Made by a program: the position numbers and the translations under genes. Below, in pieces: positions 39,717-46,397 of a stretch of DNA of 46,648 bases (position 1 is the first letter of the stretch; the number at the start of each line of letters is the position of its first letter). Origin of the DNA: a virus; the IMG/VR virus record IMGVR_UViG_3300021519_000017, positions 1 to 46,648 of that record; one strand, 5' to 3'. The notes under the pieces were generated by a model. That model made no database searches, was not told where the DNA came from, and worked only from the letters and a program-made list of their open reading frames with translations.

Positions 39717-39930
39717 CGAGAAGCCCAGCGAAACAATCCGCCCGCGCCGCATCAAGTACCACTCCTCCACCCAGCGTGGAGTGGGATCGAGCGGGCGCGA
39801 CGACAGCGACAACCCCCTGTCGCAGAACTTCCTGCCCCCCGATGAGCGCGGGGAGAGTGGCAAGGCGCGCTGGTGGGCGCTGCATGGTAAACGCTTCGCC
39901 CGCAAGGACGTGGTTGAGTTCGACGGGTAG
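39709..39930 (+). CDS. small basic hypothetical protein
   Basis: 73 residues. Hydrophilic and Arg/Ser-rich (ETIRPRRIKYHSSTQRG), then SQNFLPPDERGESGKARWWA and ending DVVEFDG; probably partly disordered. The next promoter's -35 lies within its last codons. No domain recognised. Confidence 0.58.
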   Translation: MADEKPSETIRPRRIKYHSSTQRGVGSSGRDDSDNPLSQNFLPPDERGESGKARWWALHGKRFARKDVVEFDG

Positions 39931-39942
39931 TCGTGTTAGTAT
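39914..39942 (+). promoter_or_regulatory. sigma70-like promoter of the 39949 gene
   Basis: TTGAGT (39914-39919), 17-base spacer, TG-T-TAGTAT (hexamer 39937-39942), six bases, ATG. No Shine-Dalgarno, so a leaderless start is expected. The -10 and spacer to the ATG closely match those at 6544. Confidence 0.68.
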
Positions 39943-39948
39943 CCGGCG

Positions 39949-40206
39949 ATGCTAGTTCGCCACGACATTGAGAAACTGTTCCCCGGCCTCGGTAAATTCC
40001 TGACAGACGGGGCGCCTGGCGGGCTTCAGAACTATATCAATGGTGGCGCTCGCCCCGCGAGTACACCCGCATCCAGCTCCGCGGCTTCGACTGGAGACAA
40101 GGCATTGGGCAGTAGCGCAAGTCGTCCGGACACGCCTGCATCGTTGATAACCGCGCCTGATGCTGTCGATCGGAAAGACCGCAAGACCCTCCTGGGCGGC
40201 CTGTAG
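39949..40206 (+). CDS. small late protein, paralogue 1
   Basis: 85 residues. MLVRHDIEKLFPGLGKFL, then a Gly/Ser/Ala/Pro linker and a C-terminus SLITAPDAVDRKDRKTLLGGL. The gene at 40243 has the same ends (MLVRYD..., SLITAADSG...RKTLLGGT) with a different middle, so the two are paralogues. The N-terminus also matches the internal virion protein at 10467. It may be a virion or assembly protein with shared targeting or processing ends (inferred). Own promoter. Confidence 0.62.
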   Translation: MLVRHDIEKLFPGLGKFLTDGAPGGLQNYINGGARPASTPASSSAASTGDKALGSSASRPDTPASLITAPDAVDRKDRKTLLGGL

Positions 40207-40235
40207 TTGAAATAGCGGGTAAGGTGTGATAGCCT
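40207..40235 (+). promoter_or_regulatory. sigma70-like promoter of the 40243 gene
   Basis: TTGAAA (40207-40212), 17-base spacer, TG-A-TAGCCT (hexamer 40230-40235), seven bases, ATG at 40243. No Shine-Dalgarno. The second promoter in 300 bases, each serving one paralogue. Confidence 0.58.
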
Positions 40236-40242
40236 CCCGCCT

Positions 40243-40515
40243 ATGCTAGTTCGTTACGATCTCGGGTCTATCTTCGCCCCCATTATGCGGCTGTTCGGCG
40301 GCGGCGGCGACAGCGGCCCCAAGTATTTCAACACCGGCCCCTCGGCCGCGGACACGAAAGCGGCCGACGAGAAGGCTGCGCAGGACGCAAAGAACAAGAG
40401 CCTGGCTGACCAGGCCAACAAGCAGGGCGCTGCAAACTCGCTCATTACCGCCGCCGATAGCGGCGCGGGCTTCGGTGCCTTGAAGACCCGCAAAACCCTC
40501 CTCGGTGGAACCTGA
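40243..40515 (+). CDS. small late protein, paralogue 2
   Basis: 90 residues. MLVRYDLGSIFAPIMRLFGG, a Gly/Asp-rich loop, an Ala/Lys/Asp helix (DEKAAQDAKNKSLADQANKQ) and the C-terminus SLITAADSG... RKTLLGGT. Shares both ends with the 39949 product. KTLLG-type ends are common in small podoviral head or core proteins. The stop overlaps the next ATG (TGATG). Role unknown. Confidence 0.62.
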   Translation: MLVRYDLGSIFAPIMRLFGGGGDSGPKYFNTGPSAADTKAADEKAAQDAKNKSLADQANKQGAANSLITAADSGAGFGALKTRKTLLGGT

Positions 40516-40856
40516 TGGCGTATGCAACCGGCGGCAACGTCCGCACCGTAGAACAGGCCATTACGGCCCAAAACCAGTTCACTGCCTGGACGCGCCTCGA
40601 CAGTCGGCGCTCCAACAACGGCTTCACCGCCGCGCTCATGGACGACAGCACCACCCTCTCCGTCGTGTGGGTCGTTCAGGCCCGCCGCATCAAGTCGGAT
40701 GGCACAACCGGAAACATCGGAGATATCTATACCTCCTCCGCGGCGTCCAATGGAGGTATGCAGACCGCGCAGTTCGCGGGCGTGTGGGAGTTCCGCGTGG
40801 GCGTCAAGACAGGCGGCTACACGGCGGGCACGGGCGTCGCGTCATTGAGCTGGTAA
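40515..40856 (+). CDS. putative structural protein upstream of fibre copy 2
   Basis: 113 residues. Short beta-type segments rich in Thr, Gly and Ser (AYATGGNVRTVEQAITAQNQ, TLSVVWVVQARRIKSD, FRVGVKTGGYTAGTGVASLS) ending in W. Likely a head- or tail-associated beta protein. It is the V-side upstream neighbour of the fibre gene and differs from the P-side neighbour at 3-182. The stop directly abuts the GTG of the fibre gene. Confidence 0.6.
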   Translation: MAYATGGNVRTVEQAITAQNQFTAWTRLDSRRSNNGFTAALMDDSTTLSVVWVVQARRIKSDGTTGNIGDIYTSSAASNGGMQTAQFAGVWEFRVGVKTGGYTAGTGVASLSW

Positions 40857-42128
40857 GTGCCGGACTCAAATATCCTTCGCCCGGCCATGGGGGCCGCAAG
40901 CGGCCCCTCGCTTAGTGGTCCTTTTTCGGCGGGCGTTTCATCCTTCTACGATTTTTCGCTTGGCTCTTTGCCGAGCGGCGTCACGCTCACACGCGCCTCT
41001 GCGGGCTATCGCTATAACAGCTCCGGCGTTCTCGTCTCGGAGGCGACGGATGCGGCTCGTTTCCAGTACGATCCGGTCGCGTTCACGTCGCGTGGTTTGC
41101 TGATCGAGGAAGCCCGCACAGAAGCGCATCCGTACAACGTCGCTCTGGATGACGCATCGTGGATCAAAACGACAGTCACGGTCACCGCAAACACTGCCGT
41201 CGCCCCTGACGGTACGACGACGATGGACAAACTGGTTCCGAACAACCTGTCCACGACTAACCAGTTGCGAAAGACAGTGACCTTTTATTCCTATGTGTCC
41301 GGCACGACATACACGTTTTCTGTCGTGGCGAAAGCCTCCGGTTGGGATTGGATGTTCATACAACCGACAGGCGGCTTTGCAACAACTCGCGCCTACTTCA
41401 ATTTGACTACAGGGACGATTGGCACCCTTTCGGCCGGGGTGACGGCGTACATGCAGAACCTTGGCGGCGGGTTGTACCGCTGCACGATCATAATTACGGC
41501 GACGAGCACGAACACCGGCTCCGTCCTGATTTCGGCCACCACGGCCAACAATAATCCCTCCCCAACGGGCGATGGTGTGAACGGCCTTCACGCTTGGGGC
41601 TTCTCCCTTCAAGCGGGCAATAGCCAAACTAGCATCATCCCGACCACGACTGCGGCAGTCACCCGCGCTGCCGACGTTGCACTCATTACCAACGCGAACG
41701 CACTGGCGGATCAATGTTGGATCATTCGCGGTCGCACGCCACGAAAGATTGCGAGTGATGGTATCTGCACAGCCTTCCAAGTCGATAACGGGACGAACAC
41801 CGACCGAAGGATGGTCCGCCAAGATGCTGATGGAACGCTACATGCTTACGCTGTTGTCGGCGGTGTTACGACTTGCGACATAAACCTAAGCGCCGTTGCG
41901 GCGGACACAGACTTCACCGTTGCTGTCCGTTGGGCTGACAACAATTTCGCCGCCTCGTTGAACGGTGGCGCGATTGTCACTGACCTATCCGGTGCAAACC
42001 CCATCGGACTTACTACTGCAAGGATTGGTTCTCAACCATCCAACGGCAATATGTGGAACGCAACCATCAAAACCATAGAGACGCGGCGCACGGCGAGCGA
42101 TGCCGAGCTGCCGTTGCTATCGGCTTAG
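40857..42128 (+). CDS. head-spike/tail-fibre protein, copy 2 (hybrid)
   Basis: 423 residues. GTG start at 40857 directly after the preceding stop. N-terminal tag MPDSNILRPAMGAASGPSLS is unlike copies 1 and 3 and is taken as the V-type head. From FYDFSLG on it follows copy 1, with 913 identical bases. The last ~70 bases (from ACCATCAAAACC) match copy 3 instead, including the same third-position choices, so its 3' end is P-type. It is followed within ten bases by the third fibre gene rather than by a small partner gene. Role: receptor-binding spike, as for copy 1. Confidence 0.75.
   Translation: MPDSNILRPAMGAASGPSLSGPFSAGVSSFYDFSLGSLPSGVTLTRASAGYRYNSSGVLVSEATDAARFQYDPVAFTSRGLLIEEARTEAHPYNVALDDASWIKTTVTVTANTAVAPDGTTTMDKLVPNNLSTTNQLRKTVTFYSYVSGTTYTFSVVAKASGWDWMFIQPTGGFATTRAYFNLTTGTIGTLSAGVTAYMQNLGGGLYRCTIIITATSTNTGSVLISATTANNNPSPTGDGVNGLHAWGFSLQAGNSQTSIIPTTTAAVTRAADVALITNANALADQCWIIRGRTPRKIASDGICTAFQVDNGTNTDRRMVRQDADGTLHAYAVVGGVTTCDINLSAVAADTDFTVAVRWADNNFAASLNGGAIVTDLSGANPIGLTTARIGSQPSNGNMWNATIKTIETRRTASDAELPLLSA
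40976..41888 (+). repeat. ~913-bp direct repeat, right copy
   Basis: Identical by eye to 271-1183. The 40,705-base spacing equals the length of the putative circular V genome. Confidence 0.85.
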
Positions 42129-42138
42129 GGTAGAGACA

Positions 42139-43374
42139 ATGGTGTTCCGGTACCTCGATAGGCCTCGCGGCGGCAGCAGCAGCAGCGCCTTCTACGATTT
42201 TTCGCTTGGCTCTTTGCCGGCCGGCGTAACGCTCACCCGCGCGTCGGCAGGATACCGCTACAACAGCGCGGGTTTGCTCGTGTCGGAGACGACAAATGTA
42301 GCGCGCTTCCAGTACGATCCGGCGACGCTCGCGCCTCGCGGGCTGCTGATCGAGGACGCGGCGACCAATATAACGACGTACTCCGAGCAATTTGACCAAG
42401 CTGCGTGGAATAAAGCCGCAAGTACGATTACAGCAAACGCCGCTGTCGCCCCAGACGGCACGACGACGATGGATAAAATCGTAGAGGACAGCACGCTCGC
42501 GGCCCATTCCATTTCACGCAACGCCACTTTTACTTCTGGCTTAACCTATACACAGCAGGTTTTCGCGAAAGCAGGTGAGCGGCAATATGTGCTCTTTAGC
42601 TTCACCTCTAATGTATTTGGGGGTGTTGGCACACAAAGAGCTTTTTTCAATCTTGGGGCAGGCACCATTGTCAGCACCACTAGTCTTGTAACAGCATATA
42701 TTCAGTCAATCGGCGGCGGTATCTATAGGCTTGCCGCAAGTTGTCTTTGCACAAACATCAACACACAGCCGTATTCGCTTTCTTTATCTACTGATGGGAC
42801 AACCACCACTTATACGGGCGACGGGACAAGTGGTGTCTATGTGTGGGGGTATCAACTTACAGCTACCGACTTTGCGTCGAGCTACATTCAAACGACGACG
42901 GCCGCTGCCACGCGCGCTGCCGATGTGGCGCTCATCACGAACCCCGCAGTCCTTGGCGACCAGTGCTACATCGTGAAGGGCCGCACGCCGCGCAAGATCA
43001 GCGGCGGCGCGATTAACATCGCTCTCCAAGTGGACGATGGCTCGTCTAGTAATCGGCGAACGTTGCGCTACGGCACCGACGCCCGGCTGCACGTCATCGC
43101 AAGCGTCGCTGGCGTCGATCAATGCGATCTCGATCTCGGCGCAGTGGCCGCTGACACCGACTTCGCCGTGGCGATGCGCTTTGCCGACAACAACTTCGCC
43201 GCCTCCCTGAATGGCGGCGCGATTGTTACCGATCTGGCGGGAACCAACCCGCTCGGCCTGACGACTGCGCGCGTCGGGCGCAGCGCAACCGGCAGTTATT
43301 GGAGCAGCACCATCAAAACCATAGAGACGCGGCGCACGGCGAGCGATGCCGAGCTGCCGTTGCTATCGGCTTAG
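42139..43374 (+). CDS. head-spike/tail-fibre protein, copy 3 (P type)
   Basis: 411 residues, same length as copy 1. The N-terminal tag MVFRYLDRPRGG and the untranslated bases before it match copy 1, but from about residue 75 the sequence diverges (SEQFDQAAWNKAASTITANAA is the canonical head-spike fibre form). The C-terminal ~25 codons match copy 2. It carries RYNSAGLLVSETTNVARFQY and PRGLLIEDAATN, the family hallmark. It is followed by its own small partner (43385) and the P lysis genes. In P it would be the second gene of a tandem fibre pair. Receptor binding inferred. Confidence 0.75.
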   Translation: MVFRYLDRPRGGSSSSAFYDFSLGSLPAGVTLTRASAGYRYNSAGLLVSETTNVARFQYDPATLAPRGLLIEDAATNITTYSEQFDQAAWNKAASTITANAAVAPDGTTTMDKIVEDSTLAAHSISRNATFTSGLTYTQQVFAKAGERQYVLFSFTSNVFGGVGTQRAFFNLGAGTIVSTTSLVTAYIQSIGGGIYRLAASCLCTNINTQPYSLSLSTDGTTTTYTGDGTSGVYVWGYQLTATDFASSYIQTTTAAATRAADVALITNPAVLGDQCYIVKGRTPRKISGGAINIALQVDDGSSSNRRTLRYGTDARLHVIASVAGVDQCDLDLGAVAADTDFAVAMRFADNNFAASLNGGAIVTDLAGTNPLGLTTARVGRSATGSYWSSTIKTIETRRTASDAELPLLSA

Positions 43375-43384
43375 GGAGGCACAC

Positions 43385-43717
43385 ATGGCATGGGGTGACG
43401 CGATCTACGTGCAGTTTCCCGACGAGGTGACTGCGCGTGCCCTTGCAACTGCACTGGGCGTAGACTTCCCCGAGAGCGGCGCGATCCCCTCTGGCAATCA
43501 GAACTATGCACTGCACGCTCCGATGCAGTCGCCGTGGATCACGCCTCCGAAGGGGGGCACCGGCGATGACGGTCCCGTCGAAGGCATCGCTGAGCCGGGC
43601 TACTGGGCGATGCTTCGGCTCAACGATTCTTTCGCCGGCTATGACGGGATCGTGGCGGCAATCGAAGGGGCTGGCGTGCAGCGTGTGCTCGCCGATCCGC
43701 CGGTGGTCTGGGCGTAG
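43385..43717 (+). CDS. small fibre-partner protein (copy P)
   Basis: 110 residues, GGGAGG before ATG 43385. MAWGDAIYVQFPDEVTARAL and a C-terminal DPPVVWA are shared with the 1434 product, and the interior differs (GGTGDDGPVEGIAEPGYWAM). The same gene length and the same junction with the fibre stop show that the pair fibre-3'-end plus partner is a conserved cassette in both elements. Possible fibre chaperone. No known domain. Confidence 0.7.
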   Translation: MAWGDAIYVQFPDEVTARALATALGVDFPESGAIPSGNQNYALHAPMQSPWITPPKGGTGDDGPVEGIAEPGYWAMLRLNDSFAGYDGIVAAIEGAGVQRVLADPPVVWA

Positions 43718-43727
43718 TCGGAAATCC

Positions 43728-44036
43728 ATGCCTGACATCGCCAAAAAACTGACCTTCGATCCGACGATTAATCTGGGTCACATTTTGACGGCGATCTCGT
43801 TCCTCGTCGTGGGCACGGCGGGTTATGTGGCGCTGGACGGGCGCGTCACGAATCTGGAGCGCGCCGACGTGGTTATTGAGTCTCGGCTGCTGCGCGAGAT
43901 CGCCGCCCAGCGTGTGCATATGGATCAGGTCCAGATGCGGACGGCCGACGACATCCGCGAGATCAAGAGCATCGTGCGCGAGGGTTTTCGCGACCTCGAC
44001 GGCAAGCTCGAAAAAAAGGCTGAGAAGCCCCGGTGA
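43728..44036 (+). CDS. TM plus coiled-coil protein, lysis-module (P)
   Basis: 102 residues from ATG 43728. A longer frame upstream runs through the partner gene and is rejected. An N-terminal membrane span (ILTAISFLVVGTAGYVALDG) is followed by a long heptad-like helix (IESRLLREIAAQRVHMDQVQ, REIKSIVREGFRDLDGKLEK). It stands before lysozyme and spanins, so a holin-like or holin-regulating role is reasonable. The V counterpart at 18189 has the reverse order (coiled coil first). Confidence 0.6.
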   Translation: MPDIAKKLTFDPTINLGHILTAISFLVVGTAGYVALDGRVTNLERADVVIESRLLREIAAQRVHMDQVQMRTADDIREIKSIVREGFRDLDGKLEKKAEKPR

Positions 44037-44218
44037 TAAACCCCATGCCGCGCATTGTAAGCGAACACTGCCAGCCTGTGCGGTTGAAGGTTTTCGACGG
44101 CGAGCGCGACTTGGCGTTCCCGGTTTCCATGGGCGAACTGCGGAACCTCGTCGCGGACGGCATGACCGTTCTCATGCGCGAGATGCGCGAACAGGAAAGG
44201 GGCAAGCCATGCGCGTGA
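44033..44218 (+). CDS. small hypothetical protein in the P lysis module
   Basis: 61 residues from GTG 44033 overlapping the previous stop (GTGA). An ATG four codons in (44045) is the alternative. MPRIVSEHCQPVRLKVFDGE then FPVSMGELRNLVADGMTVLM is alpha/beta and soluble. It overlaps the lysozyme start by ten bases. Unknown, possibly a regulator of lysis timing or simply a coupled gene. Confidence 0.55.
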   Translation: MINPMPRIVSEHCQPVRLKVFDGERDLAFPVSMGELRNLVADGMTVLMREMREQERGKPCA

Positions 44219-44994
44219 ACCAGGAGGGCCGCGACCTCATTGCCGAGTTTGAAGGCCAGCGATTGACGGCCTACAGATGCCCGGCAGGCGTCTGGACCAT
44301 CGGCATCGGTAGCACTCAGCCGGCGGTGACGCAGGGCATGCAGATCACGGTCGATGAAATGTGGGAGCGGTTCGACCACGATATTGCGATTTTCGAGACC
44401 GGCGTGCTGGCGGCTCTGGCTGGAGCGCCGACGACGCAGAATCAATTTAATGCCATGGTCAGCCTAGCGTTCAACATTGGGCTCCAGGGATTTCGCACGT
44501 CCTCTGTGTTGAGGGCTCACAAGGCGGGCAACACGAGCGCCGCCGCTGGTGCATTTAGCCTTTGGAACAAAGCCACGGTTGACGGGCGGCTAGTCGAGGT
44601 TCCCGGCTTGACCCGTCGTCGGGCGGCAGAGGCGGCGCTATACCTCGCGTTGGGCGCTGACGGCTTCAGCGTGCCGGCCCCGGCCATGCCGCAGGAAGTC
44701 GCCAAGCCGGCCGGCGCTACCACGTCCAAGGCGGTGCAGACTAACGTGGCCGTCGCCGCTGGTGCCGTCACCCTGGCGGTCTCAAATCTCAAGCCCGCCA
44801 TCGACGCCGTGCAAGGTGCCGTAGAAGCCGCCAAATCTGCCCAAGGGACGTGGGCGAGCGTTGCCGACCTCCTATCCCCCCTTCGCAACGGGCACGTCTA
44901 CACGGTCATTATAACGGCCTGCATTACGGTCGCCGCGGTCTACCTGATCCGGCGGGTATTCAAGCGGGTCCGGGCTGGCGAGATGACGCCGTGA
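44209..44994 (+). CDS. phage lysozyme (GH24-type endolysin), P
   Basis: 261 residues from ATG 44209. The catalytic arrangement E-8aa-C-5aa-T (EGQRLTAYRCPAGVWTIGIG; Glu, Cys in place of Asp, Thr) is that of T4/P21-type lysozymes. Further GH24 features are FNAMVSLAFNIG and LTRRRAAEAALYL. The C-terminal ~110 residues carry an Ala/Val-rich linker and a TM span (VYTVIITACITVAAVYLI), so the enzyme is probably membrane-anchored at its end. It would cut the glycan strands of the host wall. Unrelated to V's endolysin. The stop overlaps the spanin start. Confidence 0.88.
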   Translation: MRVNQEGRDLIAEFEGQRLTAYRCPAGVWTIGIGSTQPAVTQGMQITVDEMWERFDHDIAIFETGVLAALAGAPTTQNQFNAMVSLAFNIGLQGFRTSSVLRAHKAGNTSAAAGAFSLWNKATVDGRLVEVPGLTRRRAAEAALYLALGADGFSVPAPAMPQEVAKPAGATTSKAVQTNVAVAAGAVTLAVSNLKPAIDAVQGAVEAAKSAQGTWASVADLLSPLRNGHVYTVIITACITVAAVYLIRRVFKRVRAGEMTP

Positions 44995-45251
44995 TCGCCG
45001 CCGCGCTGGGCCTGCTCTCCGGTGCCTGGGGCAAGGCGCTCCCGTGGCTCATCATGGCCGGGGTGGTGGCCGTCGCCGTCGTGCTGTTCGTCTCGCGGGT
45101 ATTCGGAGCCGGGAAGACCGCCGCCAAGGCAGAAGCGGCTATGGATGCCCTGCACCGGACCCGCGATGCCAACGAGGCCCGCGCCCGCGCCAGCCAGCCG
45201 ATTAGCAGGGGGGATGAGGCGCATGATCCGTTCAATCGCGACCGCATTTAG
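44991..45251 (+). CDS. i-spanin (Rz-like), P set
   Basis: 86 residues from GTG 44991, overlapping the lysozyme stop (GTGA). N-terminal membrane span (WLIMAGVVAVAVVLFVSRVF) and a helical periplasmic part (KAEAAMDALHRTRDANEARA) ending DPFNRDRI. Same topology and end motif as the V i-spanin at 26290. Overlaps the o-spanin by 38 bases. It would span the periplasm with the o-spanin for outer-membrane disruption. Confidence 0.8.
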   Translation: MIAAALGLLSGAWGKALPWLIMAGVVAVAVVLFVSRVFGAGKTAAKAEAAMDALHRTRDANEARARASQPISRGDEAHDPFNRDRI

Positions 45252-45408
45252 CGTGCTGCTCCTCGCCGGGTGCGCCGGGCGTGGGCCGGTAGACACGTCC
45301 TGCACCGCATTCCAGCCCATCACCTATTCGGCGTCTCAGGACAGCGAACCGACAAAGGCGCAGATTCGGGGGCACAATGCCGCCTGGAGCAAACTGTGCA
45401 CCAAGTAG
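45214..45408 (+). CDS. o-spanin lipoprotein (Rz1-like), P set
   Basis: 64 residues from ATG 45214. An internal ATG at 45223 gives 61 and is also possible, with GAGG in front. Signal peptide SIATAFSVLLLAGC with lipobox LAGC. Mature part CTAFQPITYSASQDSEPTKA then AAWSKLC, parallel to the V o-spanin (CTSYIPITYD..., AVWTRLC). Starts out of frame inside the i-spanin gene. The homology of the two sets is the only clear shared gene pair besides the fibres. Confidence 0.82.
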   Translation: MRRMIRSIATAFSVLLLAGCAGRGPVDTSCTAFQPITYSASQDSEPTKAQIRGHNAAWSKLCTK

Positions 45409-45500
45409 TTGCGTGGGGCGCAACAACGCCGTCACCGTTCATTCCCGACGCGAATCCTCGCCGTCTTGCCGGTCGCCAAGGCGAGGAGCCGAGGCAGGAG

Positions 45501-45755
45501 GTGTCCAAGGCGACGATCACCCCAGTCGGGCTGACCGCTCAGGATGACGTCGAGCGGCTTACGAGGGAGATTCTGCAGCGGCGGGATCGGGGGGACATCC
45601 ATGATCGAGACGCGATGCGGCTATGGACCAAACTTGAGATCCGGCACATGACTTCCGACGAGGCCGACGCCCTCTATTACCGAGTGCCCGAAGAAATCCG
45701 GAAGTCACCAAGGCAAGGGCGCCCACCAAAGCAAAAGTCTGGACGAAAGCGATAG
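45501..45755 (+). CDS. hypothetical protein
   Basis: 84 residues from GTG 45501 with GAGGCAGGAG directly before it. The frame stays open upstream, but no good start with a ribosome site is seen there. DDVERLTREILQRRDRGDIH then LWTKLEIRHMTSDEADALYY and a basic tail (RQGRPPKQKSGRKR). Mostly helical, and likely nucleic-acid contact through the tail. No family assigned. Confidence 0.5.
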   Translation: MSKATITPVGLTAQDDVERLTREILQRRDRGDIHDRDAMRLWTKLEIRHMTSDEADALYYRVPEEIRKSPRQGRPPKQKSGRKR

Positions 45756-45794
45756 CTGCGGCGCGAAGATTCGGCGCAGACTTTACGGGATGTG

Positions 45795-45814
45795 CGTAGA
45801 ACATTGATTCTACG
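45795..45814. repeat. small inverted repeat upstream of the HTH gene
   Basis: CGTAGAA (45795-45801) and TTCTACG (45808-45814) flank a 6-base loop. It could be an operator for the downstream HTH gene or a weak RNA hairpin. Confidence 0.4.
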
Positions 45815-45910
45815 GGCACGGGCGCGTTTCACGTTTCCTGCTTCGTGCAGAGTTTTCCTAAGCAAACACTCTCCCTGTTCGCAGCCACACAGGCGGACAG
45901 AGGAGATTGA

Positions 45911-46153
45911 ATGCCACTCAATACAGCGATCGAGGCCCGCAATCGCCATGAGCGAAGGGCGCAAGAAGTAGGCGGCGAGCCTCTAGCCGTGCCGATGACA
46001 AAGGTCACGGAGTGGCTGGGAATCAGCCGCTCCAAAGCCTACGAGGAAATCGCCGCCGGCCGGCTGAAGGCCAAGAAGTGCGGCTCCAAGACCATTATCC
46101 CGTACGCCTCTGGTGAGGCGTGGCTGAATGGCCTCCCCGAAATGGCCGCCTAA
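45911..46153 (+). CDS. excisionase/HTH_17-like DNA-binding protein
   Basis: 80 residues, ATG 45911 with GAGGAGATTGA upstream. The C-terminal half is a MerR-like winged HTH (VTEWLGISRSKAYEEIAAGR, LKAKKCGSKTIIPYASGEAW), as in prophage excisionases and small Xis-like regulators. Unlike the V HTH at 30377 it has no long basic tail. Prophage context (HTH followed by short alphaproteobacterial-type ORF and a nuclease gene) supports P being a temperate element near its end. Confidence 0.72.
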   Translation: MPLNTAIEARNRHERRAQEVGGEPLAVPMTKVTEWLGISRSKAYEEIAAGRLKAKKCGSKTIIPYASGEAWLNGLPEMAA

Positions 46154-46161
46154 ACAGAAAA

Positions 46162-46187
46162 CGCCACACGACGTGACTCGTGTGGCG
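46162..46187 (-). terminator. hairpin, terminator-like on the minus strand
   Basis: CGCCACACGA (46162-46171) pairs perfectly with TCGTGTGGCG (46178-46187), 6-base loop. On the minus strand it is followed by TTTTCTGTTT, so it would end leftward transcription coming from the GIY-YIG side. No T-tract on the plus strand. Confidence 0.65.
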
Positions 46188-46229
46188 CTGAAGCTGTTCG
46201 CCCCGAAATCCCTGCCAGGACACAGAACG

Positions 46230-46367
46230 ATGACCTCCAATGTATATGCGCTGCCGCGGCGCTTCAAGGCTCCGACCGTTTCTAACCCTTTCGACCAACT
46301 GACCGACGCCATCGTGCTTGCCCAAGCCGCGGCCGGCACGCTCGACCCGGCCGTTGAATCGGGTTAG
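46230..46367 (+). CDS. small prophage-type hypothetical protein
   Basis: 45 residues from ATG 46230: TSNVYALPRRFKAPTVSNPF then DQLTDAIVLAQAAAGTLDPA. I recall similar short ORFs in alphaproteobacterial prophages. An in-frame ATG at 46128, inside the HTH gene, gives a 79-residue version that runs through the hairpin, so the shorter start is preferred. No function known. Confidence 0.5.
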   Translation: MTSNVYALPRRFKAPTVSNPFDQLTDAIVLAQAAAGTLDPAVESG

Positions 46368-46397
46368 CCTATCCGCGCGGAACATACTGAAAATGCA

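Noticed and set aside
40938-41822. Long minus-strand ORFs opposite the fibre genes
   Set aside because: They mirror the fibre coding sequence, repeat with each copy and show the Arg/Cys-rich composition of antisense shadows.
271-41888. Diversity-generating retroelement acting on the fibre genes
   Set aside because: No reverse transcriptase or template repeat is seen, and differences between copies are at the ends and not adenine-specific.
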